Source: Achromobacter animicus
Lineage (GTDB): Bacteria; Pseudomonadota; Gammaproteobacteria; Burkholderiales; Burkholderiaceae_B
Reading direction: 5' to 3'
DNA: 64,000 nt
Assembly: GCF_902859585.1 (NCBI RefSeq)
Contig: NZ_CADIJM010000001.1
Coordinates: 62,001-126,000, forward strand
How positions within the stretch are numbered: position 1 is the stretch's first letter; every line of letters begins with the position of its first letter. Both the position numbers and the translations under genes were made by a program. This document shows positions 61,962-64,000 of this stretch, one piece after another. Under the pieces are notes generated by a model. The model had not been told where the DNA came from and ran no database searches. It worked only from the letters and a program-made list of their open reading frames with translations.

Positions 61962-64000
61962 ATCCCGATCAGATGCGCGACGCCTCGCTCCTCGAGCTGT
62001 TCCAGATCGAGACCCGCACCCAGGTGCAGGTCTTGAACGACGGGCTGCTTGCCCTGGAAAAGAACCCCACGTCCGCGCCGCACCTTGAAGCCTGCATGCG
62101 CGCCGCGCATTCGCTCAAGGGCGCGGCGCGCATCGTGGACCTGCATCCGGCGGTGCGCATCGCGCACGCCATGGAAGACTGCCTGGTGGCCGCGCAGGAA
62201 GGCCGTCTGCTTTTGCAAGCCGCCGACATCGATGCCTTGCTGCTGGGCACCGACCTGCTGCAGCGTGTCGCAACGCCGGGCGTGGAACTGGACGCCGAGA
62301 TCGGCGATCTGGTGGCGCGGCTGAGCAGCGCGCCCAATCTGCCCAACGCCTCCAAGGCGCCCAGCACGTCCGGCACGCCGCCGGCGCCGGGCCCGCGCGC
62401 GGGGCGGCCGTCGGACTACCTGCCGCCCATCGTGCGGATCGAAGACGAGCCTGCCGCCGCCGCGCCGGCTGCCGCCGCAAAGCCGACCGCACCCGCCACC
62501 CTGCCATCGCGCCGCAGTTCGGACGGCAGCGTGGGCGAGGGCGAGCGGGTGCTGCGCGTGACCGCCGACACGCTGAACCGCCTGCTGGGCTTGTCCAGCG
62601 AGACCCTGGTCGAATCGCAATGGGTGGGGCCTTTCAGCACGGCCATGCTGCGGCTGCGGCGGATGCAGACGGGCGCGGCGCACGCGTTGGACGGCCTGCG
62701 GGCCGTGCTGGCCGATCAGCAACTGGACGCGCGCGGCCAGGCCGCATTGGACGACGCCCAGCGCATCCTTGAACAATGCCAGCGTGAACTGACGCAGCGC
62801 GCCAGCGAAGTCGACGAATTCGGCTGGCGCATGAATCATCTGACGCGGCGCCTTTATGACACCGCGCTCGCCTGCCGCATGCGGCCCTTTGGCGACGGCG
62901 TGGGCGGCATGCCGCGCATGGTGCGCGATCTCGGCCGTTCGCTCGGCAAGCAGGTTCGCCTTGAAATCGAGGGCGAAAACACGCAGGTGGACCGGGACAT
63001 CCTCGAAAAGCTGGATGCGCCGCTCATGCACCTGCTGCGCAACGCCGTGGATCACGGCATCGAGGCGCCCGACGTCCGCGAACGCGCCGGCAAGCCGGCC
63101 GAGGGCCTGATCACGCTGTCGGCGCGCCATTCGGCGGGCATGCTGCTGGTCGAACTGGCCGACGACGGCACCGGCATTTCGCTGGACCACCTGCGTGAAG
63201 AAGTCGTCGAACGCAAGCTCACCAATGCCGAGACCGCGTCGCGCCTGAGCGAAGCCGAGCTGCTGGAATTCCTGTTCCTGTCGGGTTTCAGCACGCGTGA
63301 CGAGGTGACCGAGATATCCGGGCGCGGCGTGGGGCTGGACGTGGTCCAGACGATGGTGCGCCAGTTGCGCGGCGCAGTACGGGTCTACCAGCAGCAGGGG
63401 CGGGGCACGCGCTTTGTGCTGGAGATGCCGCTGTCGCTGTCGGTGGTGCGCAGTCTGCTGGTCGAGGTGCAGAACGAGATCTACGCGTTTCCGCTGGCGT
63501 ACGTCAGCCACGCGTTGCAAGTGGACGCCCAGGACATCGAGCAGCTCGAAGGCCAGCAGCATTTCCGGTTCCAGGACCGGCAGATCGGCCTGGTGTCGGC
63601 GCGCCAGATCCTGCGCGCCGGCGAGGCCGCGCCAGCCACGGATACCTTGTCCGTGGTGGTGGTGGGCGACCATGACCGGCTCTACGGCATTGCCGTGGAC
63701 CGCTACGTGGGCGAGCGCACGCTGGTCGTGCAGCCGCTGGATCCCCGCCTGGGCAAGGTGCAGGACGTGATGGCGGGATCGCTCATGGATGACGGCACGC
63801 CGCTCCTGATCCTGGACGTCGAGGACATGCTGGTGTCCGTCCAGAAGCTGATCGAGGGCGGGCGGCTGTCGCGGGTCGACAGCGGGTCGGGCGCGGCGGC
63901 CACGCGCCGCCGCAAGCGCGTGCTGGTGGTGGATGATTCATTGACGGTTCGCGAGCTTGAGCGCAAGCTCCTGTTGAACCGCGGCTTCGATGTGGCGGTC
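61958..64000 (+). CDS. wspE: hybrid CheA-type kinase/response regulator WspE, 3' end beyond the window
   Basis: A TTG start at 61958 with GGAG at 6 nt overlaps the wspD stop (TTGA); an in-frame ATG lies at 61973. The frame is open to the edge, 681 codons visible. Domains: HPt with phosphorylatable His51 in AHSLKGAARIVDLH, an Ala/Pro linker, dimerisation helix region, HATPase with HLLRNAVDHGIE, LADDGTGIS and EISGRGVGLDVVQTMV, a CheW-like domain, and the start of a REC domain with VLVVDDSLTVRELERKLL. WspE phosphorylates the diguanylate cyclase WspR; wspF and wspR are expected beyond the right edge. Confidence 0.93.
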   Translation, partial: MNPDQMRDASLLELFQIETRTQVQVLNDGLLALEKNPTSAPHLEACMRAAHSLKGAARIVDLHPAVRIAHAMEDCLVAAQEGRLLLQAADIDALLLGTDLLQRVATPGVELDAEIGDLVARLSSAPNLPNASKAPSTSGTPPAPGPRAGRPSDYLPPIVRIEDEPAAAAPAAAAKPTAPATLPSRRSSDGSVGEGERVLRVTADTLNRLLGLSSETLVESQWVGPFSTAMLRLRRMQTGAAHALDGLRAVLADQQLDARGQAALDDAQRILEQCQRELTQRASEVDEFGWRMNHLTRRLYDTALACRMRPFGDGVGGMPRMVRDLGRSLGKQVRLEIEGENTQVDRDILEKLDAPLMHLLRNAVDHGIEAPDVRERAGKPAEGLITLSARHSAGMLLVELADDGTGISLDHLREEVVERKLTNAETASRLSEAELLEFLFLSGFSTRDEVTEISGRGVGLDVVQTMVRQLRGAVRVYQQQGRGTRFVLEMPLSLSVVRSLLVEVQNEIYAFPLAYVSHALQVDAQDIEQLEGQQHFRFQDRQIGLVSARQILRAGEAAPATDTLSVVVVGDHDRLYGIAVDRYVGERTLVVQPLDPRLGKVQDVMAGSLMDDGTPLLILDVEDMLVSVQKLIEGGRLSRVDSGSGAAATRRRKRVLVVDDSLTVRELERKLLLNRGFDVAV

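Noticed and set aside
61235-63673. Long antisense frame (812 codons) opposite wspD-wspE
   Set aside because: Shadow of wspD and wspE; Arg/His/Gln-rich without domains.

Overview
The window looks like chromosome of a high-G+C betaproteobacterium of the Alcaligenaceae (Achromobacter/Bordetella type). The evidence is the overall base composition, a Bug-type (TctC) solute-binding protein, many LysR regulators, the guaB-guaA pair and a Wsp chemosensory operon. No rRNA, tRNA, CRISPR array, integrase or transposase was recognised. This assignment rests on reading protein families by eye, not on any search.

Left part (1-5.3 kb): a leftward gene that leaves the window encodes an eCIS-core (DUF4157) protein with an intact HELAH motif. 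It is followed by a hypothetical gene, a small lipoprotein, a structured 550-bp intergenic stretch, and a leftward set of a small membrane protein, a SUKH (SMI1/KNR4) protein and a class I methyltransferase. From 16.0 down to 5.4 kb runs one compact leftward operon: LysR regulator, flavin monooxygenase, a complete oligopeptide-type ABC importer (two permeases, two ATPases, binding protein), a BAAT-like acyl hydrolase and a carboxymuconolactone-decarboxylase-like protein. The first six genes are joined by five consecutive 4-bp stop/start overlaps.

16-30 kb: two small genes with a LexA-type box, a CxxC protein, a D-2-hydroxyacid dehydrogenase, a Bug protein with a divergent LysR gene, several hypotheticals, a ribbon-helix-helix regulator with a palindromic operator, a PHB-depolymerase-like esterase, an Imm1-like immunity protein, a DCC-family protein, an HdeD-like membrane protein fused to a putative cysteine peptidase, then guaB and guaA with a terminator after each.

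30-45 kb: directly behind guaA lies a single 2.2-kilo-residue DUF4011/SF1-helicase/Vsr-like nuclease/DUF3320 protein of the Hhe defence type, in visibly lower-G+C DNA. Then come an exported protein, an AadA-like adenylyltransferase, an SDR, an Imm11-like protein, an FAD dehydrogenase, an MBL-fold hydrolase divergent from a TetR gene with two palindromic operators, and an APH(3')-like kinase.

45-64 kb: a three-gene membrane dehydrogenase (Tat-exported small subunit, GMC flavoprotein, triheme cytochrome c); an SOS-type operon of a FAN1-like nuclease and a nuclease-DinG/XPD helicase fusion, whose LexA-type box is identical to the one at 16.9 kb; a group III truncated haemoglobin; a Fur-box-preceded, exported Fes-like esterase; an amidase; and wspA-B-C-D-E (surface sensing leading to c-di-GMP), cut by the right edge inside wspE.
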